Source: Alphaproteobacteria bacterium (lineage in GTDB: Bacteria; Pseudomonadota; Alphaproteobacteria; Rhodobacterales; Rhodobacteraceae). From it: a stretch of 37,117 bases of DNA. The DNA lies in contig JAJRPO010000029.1 in the NCBI GenBank assembly GCA_024280735.1, forward strand, positions 1 through 37,117, given 5' to 3'. How positions within the stretch are numbered: the stretch's first letter is position 1; every line of letters starts with the position of its first letter. The position numbers were made by a program, and so were the translations under genes. The notes under the pieces were generated by a model. It did no database searches and was not told where the DNA came from. It saw only the letters and a program-made list of their open reading frames with translations. Shown here piece after piece: positions 1 through 8,168 of the stretch.

Positions 1-139
1 ACGGTATCCCAAAAGCTCAATTCGGGTTATATTTGAAGGAGTGTGAGTGGAGATTTAACAACAGTGACCCTTCAGATCAGTTATTACAGCTAAGACAATG
101 GGTTAGACATCATCTAAGGTAGTTATCTGGGTCAGCCCC
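1..139 (+). mobile_element. right end of an IS1595/ISXO2-like insertion sequence (partial)
   Basis: Frame 3 reads the last 39 codons of a transposase, with the motif YLKECEWRFNN and a TAG stop at 120-122. This is typical of the C-terminus of ISXO2/IS1595-family DDE transposases. The stop runs straight into a terminal-repeat-like sequence whose outer end reads GGGGCTGACC on the minus strand. The rest of the element lies left of the window. The junction with host DNA is placed at about 139/140, because an MFS reading frame is open from there onward. Family assignment rests on recalled motif similarity; the left end and the target duplication cannot be seen. Confidence 0.7.
118..139 (-). repeat. 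putative right terminal inverted repeat of the IS1595-like element
   Basis: Read on the minus strand, this 22-base stretch begins GGGGCTGACCCAGATAAC. It overlaps the end of the transposase frame and abuts host coding DNA, as expected for a compact IS end. Its partner repeat is outside the window, so the call depends on position and on a recalled resemblance to GGGG/CTG-starting IS1595-family ends. Confidence 0.55.
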
Positions 140-407
140 TTTCTTTTTCATCGCGGTGTTTTTTGTCAGTGGCGCGCTGGCGAACGGTTTGACAATTGCT
201 GTCATCGGATTCTTGATGGAAATATCCCCCGACGATCAGCGCCCCGCCTTTAGCGGCTATTTCAATGCGATCACGGCGCCCGCGTTTTTGCTGCCGCTGT
301 TGGCGGGCGGGTTGGCGGCGATGTTTGGCCTGACGATTGTGTTTACCTTGTCGCTGCTCGCCGCCATTGCCCAGTTTATACTGCTTTTGAAAATCAGCCG
401 AGCCTGA
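140..407 (+). pseudogene. MFS transporter, C-terminal remnant truncated by an IS
   Basis: About 88 codons encode the last two or three membrane helices of a transporter, with hydrophobic runs at FFFIAVFFVSGALANGLTIAVIGF and AFLLPLLAGGLAAMFGLTIVF. A short charged loop containing SPDDQRPAFSGY lies between them, as in the C-terminal half of major facilitator permeases. The frame is open leftward to the IS junction and has no proper start; the internal GTG at 156 lies inside a helix. The sequence therefore reads as a gene cut by the insertion rather than a small protein. It overlaps the convergent aminotransferase stop by 14 bases. Substrate unknown. Confidence 0.65.
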
Positions 408-1569
408 AGTCTGCGAGCCGTTCAAAAAGCTGGGCAATGCCGGTGCGATCCACATTGGCAAAGGCAATGCGCAGGTGTTTTTCGCCGGAGGTATTTGGCG
501 GGCAGAACATGGTGCCGGGCAACATCAGGGCGGCGGATTGTTTGACGATTTCTTGCGCGAGTTGGTCGGATGCTATGTCGTAGGGGTGTTCGGCGTAGGC
601 GAAATAGGCACCGCAGCCTTTGAGCTTCCAGCCTTGCAAGGTTTTGAAGGCATCGGTGATGGCGGCGCGCCGGTCAAGAATTTCAAGGCGCTGATCTGCC
701 AGCCAGTCAGACAGGTTTTGCATACCAAACAGGGCGGCGCGCTGGCCCAGTTGATTTGGACAAATCGTCAAAGTGTCGAGGAATTTTTCGGCCTCAACCA
801 TCCAGTCCGTGCCGCCAATCATCGCGCCTATACGGTGGCCCGTCAGGCGATACGCCTTGGAAAAGGAATAAAGCTGGATCAGTGTGTCCCCCCAATCGGG
901 ATCGGTGAACAGGTCATGCGGGGCGCCGGACCGGCTGTCGAAATCGCGGTAGGTTTCGTCGATGATCAGTTTGATGCCGTGACTTTGTGCCAAAGTGTAA
1001 AAGGCGCGCACCAGTGAGCTGGGGTATTCAACGCCGGTGGGATTGTTGGGGGTGACCAGCACGATGGCTTTGATATTCGGGGTTATCAGCGCGGCGGCCT
1101 CGGCCACATCGGGCAGCATATCATCGCCACACATCACCGTGCGGGTTTCGATCCCCGCCATATCCAGCCACATTTTATGGTTGAAATACCACGGCGCGGG
1201 CAGGATCACCGCGTCACCCGCCGCTGCCAGCGTGGCAATGCTGGCACAAAATGCCTGATTGCAGCCAGAGGTGATGGCCACTTGATCGGGGGTGATGGTG
1301 CCACCGTAGCCGCTGGACCATTGGTCTGCGATTTCGTGACGCAGATCGGGCAGGCCAAGCACAGGGCCGTAAAGATGCGCCTCGGGGTCGTTCAGCACAG
1401 TTTGTGCCAGCGCCTTTAACAATGGGGCAGGGGGCGGATCAACGGGGGCGGCTTGGCTGACATTAATAAGGGGACGCTCGGGCGTGAAGGTTGCGCCTTC
1501 CAGCCAACGGCGGGCCTCCATTACAGGGGGGCGAAAGGTGGCGGTGAAATTCGGGTTGAAGCGGGGCAT
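394..1569 (-). CDS. PLP-dependent aminotransferase, class I/II
   Basis: A 391-residue fold-type I aminotransferase, the normal length for the family. Visible landmarks are a substrate-binding YGPVLGLPDLR segment, the SGCNQAF cofactor-phosphate region, the VTPNNPTG motif, the IIDETYRDF aspartate/tyrosine pair that contacts PLP, and SFSKAYRLTGHRIG containing the Schiff-base lysine. It would move an amino group between an amino acid and a 2-oxo acid in the cytoplasm; the substrate cannot be read from sequence. The ATG at 1569 (MPRFNPNF) is preferred over an upstream in-frame start near 1695, which would add 42 unconserved-looking residues and run into the divergent Uup region. The 3' end overlaps the MFS remnant. 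Confidence 0.85.
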   Translation of the reverse strand: MPRFNPNFTATFRPPVMEARRWLEGATFTPERPLINVSQAAPVDPPPAPLLKALAQTVLNDPEAHLYGPVLGLPDLRHEIADQWSSGYGGTITPDQVAITSGCNQAFCASIATLAAAGDAVILPAPWYFNHKMWLDMAGIETRTVMCGDDMLPDVAEAAALITPNIKAIVLVTPNNPTGVEYPSSLVRAFYTLAQSHGIKLIIDETYRDFDSRSGAPHDLFTDPDWGDTLIQLYSFSKAYRLTGHRIGAMIGGTDWMVEAEKFLDTLTICPNQLGQRAALFGMQNLSDWLADQRLEILDRRAAITDAFKTLQGWKLKGCGAYFAYAEHPYDIASDQLAQEIVKQSAALMLPGTMFCPPNTSGEKHLRIAFANVDRTGIAQLFERLADFRLG

Positions 1570-1712
1570 GGGGGGGCGTCCTTTGGCAATTGCCGAAAGG
1601 GTAGTCCGAACCAAGGGTGTTCTGCAATATCCGTTGTCGATCCGAGTGGCTTTCTCAAATCCCAAAGCTTGCACCTCTTGACGTTCTCCGCTCAATCCGC
1701 GATAGCCCCCGC

Positions 1713-3524
1713 ATGGCTAGACCTCCTTTTTTGACCCTCTCCGATGTGATGCTGACTTTTGGCGGCAATCCCCTGTTTAATGGCGTAGGCCTGACGGTGC
1801 ACGGTGGTGCGCGGATTTGTTTGGTGGGGCGTAACGGCTCTGGCAAATCGACCCTGCTCAAGGTGATCGCGGGGGAGATTGAACCGGACAGCGGCAACCG
1901 CTTTGTGCAGCCCGGTGTTTCCGTCGGCTATATGGAACAGCATCCCGATTTGTCGCAATATGCCACGCTGGGTGATTTCACCCTGTCCAACCTCGATGTG
2001 GGGCAGGAATATCTGGTGGATATGGCGGCTGAAGGGTTGAAACTGAACCTTGACCAAGCGCCGAGGGCCGCAAGTGGTGGCGAGCGTCGCCGCGCGGCCT
2101 TGGCGAAAATTCTGGCGGAAAGCCCGGATTTGATGCTGCTGGACGAGCCGACAAACCACATGGATATCGAGGCGATTGGTTGGCTGGAATCGCATTTGGC
2201 GCAGACCCGTGACGCGTTTATCCTGATCTCGCATGATCGGGCATTCCTGCGCAATCTGACCCGCGCGACCATGTGGGTGGATCGCGGCGTTGTGCGCCAA
2301 AATCCTACGGGTTTTGAAGGATTTGAGGAATGGCGCGACAAGACCTTTGAAGACGAGGACATGCAGCGCCACAAGATGGATCGCTTGCTCAAGGCCGAAG
2401 GGCGCTGGGCGGTTGAGGGGATTTCGGCGCGGCGCAAACGCAATCAGGGCCGTGTGCGGCGCTTGCAGGAAATGCGCCAAGACCGTTCCGAGCAGATCAT
2501 ACGCAACGGTGCCGCCAAGATGGCGTTCGAGGCGGGGCCAAAATCGGGCAAACGGGTGATTGAGGCGACAGGGATTTCCAAGAGCTTTGAGGGCCGGGAC
2601 ATTGTCGAGAATTTTGACATGCGGGTGCTGCGCGGTGAACGCATTGCCTTTATCGGGCCTAATGGTGCGGGCAAAACCACGTTGCTGAATATGTTAATTG
2701 GTAAGCTGGCACCGGACACAGGGTCGGTGAAGCTGGGCACCAATCTTATTCCAGCAATTTTTGATCAGAACCGGTCGGATCTCGACCCCAAGGCCTCGCT
2801 TTGGGATACGTTGACCGAGGATAAAGAGCTGGGTGTTTCCGGCAGCAACGACCAGATTATGGTGCGGGGGCGGCCTAAACATGTGGTGGGATACCTCAAG
2901 GAATTCCTGTTCTCTGAGGGGCAGGCACGCGGCCCTGTGGGCGCGCTTTCGGGCGGTGAAAAGGCACGGTTGTTGCTGGCTAAAATCATGGCCAAGGAAA
3001 GCAACCTGCTGGTGATGGATGAGCCGACGAATGATCTGGACATCGAGACCCTCGATCTGTTGCAGGAATTGCTGGATGATTATTCGGGCACAGTGATGCT
3101 GGTCAGCCACGACCGTGATTTTCTGGACCGGGTGGCGCAGCGCTCGATTGTGATGGATGGCGATGGGTCTGCGGTGATTTATGCGGGTGGGTATTCGGAT
3201 TATTTGACCCAGTTGAAAATGGTCGAGGTTGAAGCGGCTGCGGCCCCTGTGAAGGCGGCGAAGTCTGGCAAACCTTCGGAAAAGCCGAAATCAGCGCAGA
3301 AAATGTCGTTCAAACAAGAACACCGCCTAAAAGAACTGCCCGCCGTGATTGCCCGCCTTGAGGCGGAAATTGCCAAGCTGGAGCAGTTCATGGCTGATCC
3401 TGAGTTGTTCACCAAATTTCCCGAGAAATTCGCCAAAGCCAGTGACGGGCTGACGGCGCGCCACATGACGCTGAGCGATGCGGAAGAAGAATGGTTGAAG
3501 CTGGAAGAGCTGGCGGGCTTATAA
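1713..3524 (+). CDS. uup: ABC-F family ATP-binding protein, Uup type
   Basis: A 603-residue protein with two ABC ATPase domains and no membrane segments. Domain 1 has Walker A GRNGSGKST (about residues 39-47), signature SGGERRRAA and Walker B LMLLDEPTNHMD. Domain 2 has GPNGAGKTT, LSGGEKARLL and LLVMDEPTNDLD. A charged coiled-coil tail follows, rich in K/E with KELPAVIARLEAEIAKLEQ. That tail is the feature separating Uup from other ABC-F proteins. Family members act on ribosomes or branched DNA intermediates rather than as transporters. The start at ATG 1713 (MARPPFLTL) is chosen because the 32 codons upstream have no family similarity. Confidence 0.9.
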   Translation: MARPPFLTLSDVMLTFGGNPLFNGVGLTVHGGARICLVGRNGSGKSTLLKVIAGEIEPDSGNRFVQPGVSVGYMEQHPDLSQYATLGDFTLSNLDVGQEYLVDMAAEGLKLNLDQAPRAASGGERRRAALAKILAESPDLMLLDEPTNHMDIEAIGWLESHLAQTRDAFILISHDRAFLRNLTRATMWVDRGVVRQNPTGFEGFEEWRDKTFEDEDMQRHKMDRLLKAEGRWAVEGISARRKRNQGRVRRLQEMRQDRSEQIIRNGAAKMAFEAGPKSGKRVIEATGISKSFEGRDIVENFDMRVLRGERIAFIGPNGAGKTTLLNMLIGKLAPDTGSVKLGTNLIPAIFDQNRSDLDPKASLWDTLTEDKELGVSGSNDQIMVRGRPKHVVGYLKEFLFSEGQARGPVGALSGGEKARLLLAKIMAKESNLLVMDEPTNDLDIETLDLLQELLDDYSGTVMLVSHDRDFLDRVAQRSIVMDGDGSAVIYAGGYSDYLTQLKMVEVEAAAAPVKAAKSGKPSEKPKSAQKMSFKQEHRLKELPAVIARLEAEIAKLEQFMADPELFTKFPEKFAKASDGLTARHMTLSDAEEEWLKLEELAGL

Positions 3525-3547
3525 AACGGAGGCGCTTTCGCGCCGTT
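3525..3547. terminator. weak hairpin after uup
   Basis: Just after the uup stop, GGCGC (3531-3535) can pair with GCGCC (3540-3544) around a four-base loop, with AAC/GTT outside a small bulge. There is no T-run on either strand, so it is at best a weak or factor-assisted stop between the convergent uup and usp genes. Confidence 0.3.
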
Positions 3548-3633
3548 CCTATGAGCGCTTGCGCGCGATTGGCGCTTGTCGCGGGTTTTTGGCACCAAGC
3601 CACGCGGTTTCGCAAACGGATCCTTTTTCTTGC

Positions 3634-4467
3634 TTAATGCGCCATCAGGATTGCGATGTCGCTTTCCTTTAGGATGTCCCGTGTGGCACCGCCGAAAAGA
3701 AATTCGCGCAGGGGCGAGTGGCCATAGCCGCCCATCACAATCAGGCTGGCGTTTAGATTTCGGGCGTGCTCAAGGATCATTTTTGACATGGCGTCCCCGG
3801 TATGGGCAAGGATTGTGATGTCTACGTTAATGCGGTGGCGTGACAAAAAGGTTCCAATGTCTTTGGCGCTGATTTCGCTTTGGGCGGCCGCCTGATCTTT
3901 TGTGATAATCACGACATCTACGGTGTTGGCAGCTTCGAGCAGGGGCAGGGCCATTTTTGCGGCGCGCAGGGATTGTTCGGAGCCATCCCAGGCGATGACG
4001 GCGCGGGTCTGTTCTGCGGGAGCGGGAATTATCAGGATCGGGCATTGATCAGCGCATAGCGCACCCTCGGTGATGCGCTCGTCTGTTTCGTCGCGCTCTA
4101 ACCCATAGGGGCGGGGCAGGACCACGATATCGCTGTATCGGGCGGTGTGGTTCATTAAAGCAGGCAATTCCTCGCGGTTGAGAATTGCTGTTTCAACCGA
4201 ATAGAGGATGGCCTCTTTGGCGAGCATATCGCGGGCTTCTTGTTCCCGTTTTGCGGCTTTTTCAACGACTGCCTCCTGTTCTTGCGGGGTGATGGCGTCG
4301 GGGAATACTGCAAATGGATACCCTACAGCTGACGTCACGGTCATATAGGCAGGGCATAGCACATGCAGATGACCATCAGATTCGCGGATCATTTGTACTG
4401 CGCGCGCAATTGCCGCACGGGAGGTTCGTTTTCCGTCCCAAACGGTAAGTATAGCTTTGTAAGTCAC
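3634..4467 (-). CDS. tandem-domain universal stress protein
   Basis: A 277-residue cytoplasmic protein made of two UspA domains. The second half carries the nucleotide-binding pattern VMGGYGHSPLREFLFGGATRDIL (G-2X-G-9X-G then T). The first half is more diverged, starting YKAILTVWDG. It begins with GTG at 4467, preceded by AAAGGG on the minus strand. It is divergent from ccoN and shares a 132-base intergenic region holding an FnrL box. A UspA gene next to the cbb3 operon and under oxygen control is common in alphaproteobacteria; sharing of this box is inference. No specific ligand or partner can be read from sequence. Confidence 0.88.
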   Translation of the reverse strand: MTYKAILTVWDGKRTSRAAIARAVQMIRESDGHLHVLCPAYMTVTSAVGYPFAVFPDAITPQEQEAVVEKAAKREQEARDMLAKEAILYSVETAILNREELPALMNHTARYSDIVVLPRPYGLERDETDERITEGALCADQCPILIIPAPAEQTRAVIAWDGSEQSLRAAKMALPLLEAANTVDVVIITKDQAAAQSEISAKDIGTFLSRHRINVDITILAHTGDAMSKMILEHARNLNASLIVMGGYGHSPLREFLFGGATRDILKESDIAILMAH

Positions 4468-4482
4468 TATTATAACCCTTTT

Positions 4483-4510
4483 GTTAAAGTGACTGTGAAG
4501 TTAAAGTGAC
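4483..4510. repeat. two 11-bp direct repeats GTTAAAGTGAC upstream of usp and ccoN
   Basis: GTTAAAGTGAC occurs at 4483-4493 and again at 4500-4510, 17 bases start to start, in the divergent usp/ccoN intergenic region. Their identity and spacing of about 1.6 helical turns could reflect a tandem regulator site or a local duplication. They lie only about 16-43 bases upstream of the usp start, near its likely promoter. Confidence 0.5.
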
Positions 4511-4525
4511 ACGCGCCATGCAACT

Positions 4526-4539
4526 TTGATCCAGATCAA
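4526..4539. promoter_or_regulatory. FnrL (FNR-type) binding box
   Basis: TTGATCCAGATCAA matches the FNR consensus TTGAT-N4-ATCAA perfectly. It lies 61 bases upstream of the ccoN ATG at 4600 and 59 bases from the usp GTG. In Rhodobacterales, FnrL senses oxygen through an iron-sulfur cluster and activates ccoNOQP under low oxygen, so this box is expected to drive the operon. Control of the divergent usp gene from the same box is plausible but not shown. Confidence 0.9.
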
Positions 4540-4599
4540 GGTGCTGAACAAGCACTGTGTTGCACAAGGCCACCTGACAGGAACGCATTGGGACAAACA

Positions 4600-6207
4600 A
4601 TGGACTATATAAAACTAGCAATATTCGGATTCATTGCCTTGTTTGCAGCTATGGCTGCAAATTTTGCACATGATCTGGCTTTTCTCGTACACGGCCTTAT
4701 CGTTATGATGGTGGCCGCAATCTTTTTTCTACGCACGCTCTCGAATATCGGAGAGCCGCCAAAACCGATTCAGACAGGATATCAGGATGATGTGATCCGC
4801 GCCGGTGTGATCGCGACGACTTTTTGGGGTGTTGTGGGGTTCCTTGTCGGAACTTTTATTGCGTTTCAATTGGCATTTCCAGAGTTAAACCTCGGGCTGT
4901 CGATGACCAGCTTCGGGCGTTTGCGGCCTTTGCACACCTCGGCGGTGATTTTTGCATTTGGGGGTAACGCCTTGATTGCAACGTCGTTCTATGTGGTGCA
5001 ACGCACCTCTGCGGCACGGCTTTGGGGCGGAAACCTGGGCTGGTTTGTGTTCTGGGGGTATCAGTTGTTCATCGTTCTGGCGGCAAGTGGTTATATGCTG
5101 GGGGCAACCCAGTCTAAAGAATATGCAGAACCGGAGTGGTACACGGATATTTGGCTGACAGTCGTTTGGGTGGCTTATTTGGCTGTGTTCCTCGGGACCA
5201 TTGTCAAACGTAAAGAAAAGCACATTTATGTGGCCAACTGGTTCTACCTGTCGTTCATTGTTACCATTGCCATGCTGCACATCGTCAACAATCTGTCTAT
5301 TCCGGTGTCGATTTTTGGCTCCAAGTCGGTACAGGTCTTTGCGGGTGTACAAGATGCGCTGACCCAGTGGTGGTACGGGCATAACGCAGTAGGCTTTTTC
5401 CTGACGGCGGGTTTCTTGGGCATGATGTACTATTTCGTGCCAAAACAGGCCAACCGTCCGGTTTTCTCGTATAAACTGTCAATCATCCACTTTTGGGCGC
5501 TGATCTTCTTGTACATCTGGGCGGGGCCACACCACTTGCATTACACCGCATTGCCGGATTGGGCGCAGACCCTTGGCATGGTGTTCTCGATTGTTTTGTG
5601 GATGCCTAGCTGGGGCGGTATGATCAACGGTCTGATGACGCTTTCGGGCGCTTGGGACAAGTTGCGCACCGATCCGATCCTGCGGATGATGGTTATCTCG
5701 CTGGCCTTCTACGGCATGTCCACCTTTGAGGGGCCGATGATGGCGATCAAGGTTGTGAACTCGCTGTCGCATTACACCGACTGGACAATCGGGCACGTGC
5801 ATTCCGGTGCATTGGGCTGGAATGGTATGATTACCTTCTCTGCGCTGTACTTCCTGACGCCACGTCTGTGGGGGCGCACCGCGCTTTATTCAACCAAGCT
5901 GGTGAACTATCACTTCTGGTTGGCGACAATCGGCATCGTGTTCTACGCGTCCTCCATGTGGGTGACGGGTATCATGGAAGGCCTGATGTGGCGTGAAGTG
6001 GATGCGCAGGGTTTCCTTGTGAATTCATTCGCAGACACGGTTGCGGCCAAGTTCCCGATGTATGTTGTGCGGGGCCTTGGCGGGGTGATGTACCTCTCTG
6101 GCGGGCTGATCATGGCCTACAACCTCTGGCAAACTGCCAGAGGCAAGGGCGAGGCCGATCCGGCCAGCAATGCAGCAATAGCGGCCCATGCCGCACCAGC
6201 GGAATAG
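4600..6207 (+). CDS. ccoN: cytochrome cbb3 oxidase subunit I
   Basis: Catalytic subunit of the high-affinity C-family haem-copper oxidase, which reduces oxygen to water and pumps protons across the inner membrane. The 535 residues contain about a dozen hydrophobic helices. Conserved histidine segments include [21 protein letters not shown] (copper-site region), [14 protein letters not shown], and [21 protein letters not shown], which carries the haem ligands. The ATG at 4600 is chosen over a TTG at 4588 because GGGAC precedes it at suitable distance. It is the first gene of ccoNOQP, 12 bases from ccoO, behind a perfect FnrL box. Known biology: used in microoxic respiration. Confidence 0.96.
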   Translation: MDYIKLAIFGFIALFAAMAANFAHDLAFLVHGLIVMMVAAIFFLRTLSNIGEPPKPIQTGYQDDVIRAGVIATTFWGVVGFLVGTFIAFQLAFPELNLGLSMTSFGRLRPLHTSAVIFAFGGNALIATSFYVVQRTSAARLWGGNLGWFVFWGYQLFIVLAASGYMLGATQSKEYAEPEWYTDIWLTVVWVAYLAVFLGTIVKRKEKHIYVANWFYLSFIVTIAMLHIVNNLSIPVSIFGSKSVQVFAGVQDALTQWWYGHNAVGFFLTAGFLGMMYYFVPKQANRPVFSYKLSIIHFWALIFLYIWAGPHHLHYTALPDWAQTLGMVFSIVLWMPSWGGMINGLMTLSGAWDKLRTDPILRMMVISLAFYGMSTFEGPMMAIKVVNSLSHYTDWTIGHVHSGALGWNGMITFSALYFLTPRLWGRTALYSTKLVNYHFWLATIGIVFYASSMWVTGIMEGLMWREVDAQGFLVNSFADTVAAKFPMYVVRGLGGVMYLSGGLIMAYNLWQTARGKGEADPASNAAIAAHAAPAE

Positions 6208-6219
6208 GAGGGGACGACC

Positions 6220-6948
6220 ATGTCACTTTTAGACAAACACAAACATATCGAAACCAATGCTTCCGTATTGCTGGCTCTCAGCTTTGTGGTGGTGGCCATC
6301 GGCGGGGTGGTGGAAATCGCCCCTCTGTTCTATCTGGAAAGCACCATTGAAAAGGTGTCGGGCATGCGTCCCTACACCCCGCTGGAGCTGAAAGGCCGTG
6401 ACATCTATGTGCGTGAGGGTTGTTATGTTTGCCACAGTCAGATGATCCGGCCCCTACGCGACGAGGTGGAGCGTTATGGCCACTATTCGCTGGCGGTTGA
6501 ATCGTCTTATGACCACCCGTTTCAATGGGGATCAAAACGCACAGGGCCGGATTTGGCCCGTGTGGGCGCGCGTTATTCGGATGAATGGCATGTGGACCAC
6601 CTGACAGATCCACGTTCTGTGGTGCCGGTTTCGATCATGCCTACCTATGGCTTCCTCAAGGATGTTAAAATCAAAGAGCAAGACATTGAGGCATTGTTGA
6701 AAACCCACCGTATGGTCGGGGTTCCTTACACCGACGATATGATCGAAAACGCCGCAGCTGACCTGTTCAATCAGGCGGACCCGGACAGCGATTATGACGG
6801 GTTGCAGGAACGCTATTCAGAGAGCGCGCAAGTGCGTAACTTTGATGGTCAAGCCGATGTAACCGAAATGGATGCGCTGGTGGCGTATCTGCAAATGCTG
6901 GGCACGCTGGTTGATTTCTCGACCTTTGAGCCGCTGAAAAGCCGATAG
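6220..6948 (+). CDS. ccoO: cytochrome cbb3 oxidase subunit II (mono-haem)
   Basis: A 242-residue membrane-anchored c-type cytochrome. A single N-terminal helix at about residues 17-40 precedes the periplasmic domain. The haem-binding CYVCH lies at residues 68-72 and the likely axial Met is within SIMPTYGF. It passes electrons from CcoP to the CcoN active site. GGAGGGGACG upstream of ATG 6220 is a strong ribosome site. It sits between ccoN and ccoQ in the standard order, 12 bases after the ccoN stop. Confidence 0.96.
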   Translation: MSLLDKHKHIETNASVLLALSFVVVAIGGVVEIAPLFYLESTIEKVSGMRPYTPLELKGRDIYVREGCYVCHSQMIRPLRDEVERYGHYSLAVESSYDHPFQWGSKRTGPDLARVGARYSDEWHVDHLTDPRSVVPVSIMPTYGFLKDVKIKEQDIEALLKTHRMVGVPYTDDMIENAAADLFNQADPDSDYDGLQERYSESAQVRNFDGQADVTEMDALVAYLQMLGTLVDFSTFEPLKSR

Positions 6949-6957
6949 GAGGAAGAT

Positions 6958-7164
6958 ATGGAACTTTATACTTTCTTGCGTGAAATGGCCGATAGCTGGG
7001 GTTTGTTGTTGTTGTTTGGTGTCTTTATCGCTGTTGTGGTGATGTTGTTTCGCCCTGGTGCTGCGGCAATGCACGTGGACGCGGCCAATATCCCCCTGCG
7101 CGATGATCTGATAGATCGCGAAATCTCACAAGCTGCTGCAAACCGGCAGGAGGAGGCAAAATGA
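6958..7164 (+). CDS. ccoQ: cbb3 oxidase small subunit CcoQ
   Basis: A 68-residue single-helix protein (hydrophobic stretch about residues 15-31) with the CcoQ/FixQ pattern MELYTFLREMADSWG and a downstream FRPG segment. CcoQ stabilises the oxidase and affects its response to oxygen in related bacteria. AGGAGGAAGAT precedes the ATG. Its last bases overlap the ccoP start by four, giving translational coupling. Confidence 0.93.
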   Translation: MELYTFLREMADSWGLLLLFGVFIAVVVMLFRPGAAAMHVDAANIPLRDDLIDREISQAAANRQEEAK

Positions 7165-8024
7165 AAAAGAAGCAGAAAAAAACCGACGCGGACTATCCAA
7201 CCACCGGTCACGAGTGGGACGGTATTCGCGAGTATGACAAGCCGATGCCGCGCTGGTGGTTGAATACCATGTATATCACCATCGTCTGGGCCATTGGCTA
7301 TTCAATTGCCTATCCGGCATGGCCCCTGCTGTCGGGGGCAACGCCCGGTCTGCTGGGCTGGTCGAGCCGGGGCGACGTGAAGGCGGAAATCGCCCGTGTG
7401 AACGCACAGAACGCCGAGATCGAGGCAAAACTGCTGGCAACACCGATGGAAAACATTGCCGCGGACGCCGATTTGGCACGGTTTGCAACTGCGGGTGGCA
7501 AGGCTGTGTTCCAGACCTATTGCTCGCAATGTCACGGCCAAGGGGCGCAAGGCTTCAAGGGCTATCCGAACTTGCAGGACGATGATTGGCTTTGGGGCGG
7601 CGATATTGCCACTTTGGAAACCACCATCCGCCACGGCATCCGCTTTGAGGCGGACGAGGATACCCGCTATTCGGAAATGCCAAAATTTGGCGAGTTTCTG
7701 GAGCATGAAGAAATTGCCAGCATCGCCAATTTTGTCCGCTCGCTGTCCAATCAGGAACATGACGCCATGGCGGCAGAGGCTGGTACAGAGTTGTTTGCGG
7801 AAAACTGCTCCAGTTGCCATGGTGATAAAGGCACAGGTGATCGGGAACAAGGCGCGCCGAACCTGACCGATGCCATTTGGCTGTTCGGGGCAGATGAAGG
7901 AACGATTGAAAAAACGATCACCTTCAGCCGCTTTGGCGTGATGCCCGCTTGGCAAGGCCGTATTACTGACGCACAGATTAAGCAGGTAGCCTTTTATGTG
8001 CACCAGCTTGGCGGTGGTGAATAA
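7161..8024 (+). CDS. ccoP: cytochrome cbb3 oxidase subunit III (di-haem)
   Basis: A 287-residue protein with an N-terminal cytoplasmic stretch (GHEWDGIREYDKPMPRWW), one membrane helix at about 34-57 and two periplasmic cytochrome c domains. Haem sites are CSQCH at 121-125 and CSSCH at 216-220; likely axial methionines are in SEMPKFG and GVMPAW. It accepts electrons from the bc1 complex via soluble or membrane cytochromes and feeds CcoO. Length and architecture match the family. It is coupled to ccoQ by a 4-base overlap and is followed by a strong terminator. Confidence 0.96.
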   Translation: MKKKQKKTDADYPTTGHEWDGIREYDKPMPRWWLNTMYITIVWAIGYSIAYPAWPLLSGATPGLLGWSSRGDVKAEIARVNAQNAEIEAKLLATPMENIAADADLARFATAGGKAVFQTYCSQCHGQGAQGFKGYPNLQDDDWLWGGDIATLETTIRHGIRFEADEDTRYSEMPKFGEFLEHEEIASIANFVRSLSNQEHDAMAAEAGTELFAENCSSCHGDKGTGDREQGAPNLTDAIWLFGADEGTIEKTITFSRFGVMPAWQGRITDAQIKQVAFYVHQLGGGE

Positions 8025-8061
8025 TAACAATCGTCCTTCCGGCTCGCCGTCGGAGGGTCCT

Positions 8062-8101
8062 TTCGGTCCTGCATTCCAGTTCGAGTGTAGGACCGAATTT
8101 T
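8062..8101 (+). terminator. Rho-independent terminator after ccoP
   Basis: TTCGGTCCT (8062-8070) pairs perfectly with AGGACCGAA (8089-8097) across an 18-base loop and is followed by TTTT from 8098. A smaller imperfect hairpin (CCTTCCG with CGGAGGG) precedes it. This should separate ccoNOQP transcripts from the ccoGHIS assembly genes. Confidence 0.75.
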
Positions 8102-8168
8102 GATAATTTACCCTTGCACGCTATAAACACATGGCAAAGCCAAGGGCGAACAGAATGTTGGTAATCCC

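Noticed and set aside
475-1017. A 180-codon plus-strand frame opposite the aminotransferase gene
   Set aside because: It is the complement of conserved aminotransferase motifs and has no family-like sequence; treated as a shadow.
4588-4599. TTG start for ccoN, four codons upstream
   Set aside because: ATG 4600 has a GGGAC ribosome site at suitable distance and fits CcoN starts better.
8098-8120. Possible FNR box upstream of ccoG (TTGATAATTTACC)
   Set aside because: Only the left half-site fits; the right half lacks ATCAA.
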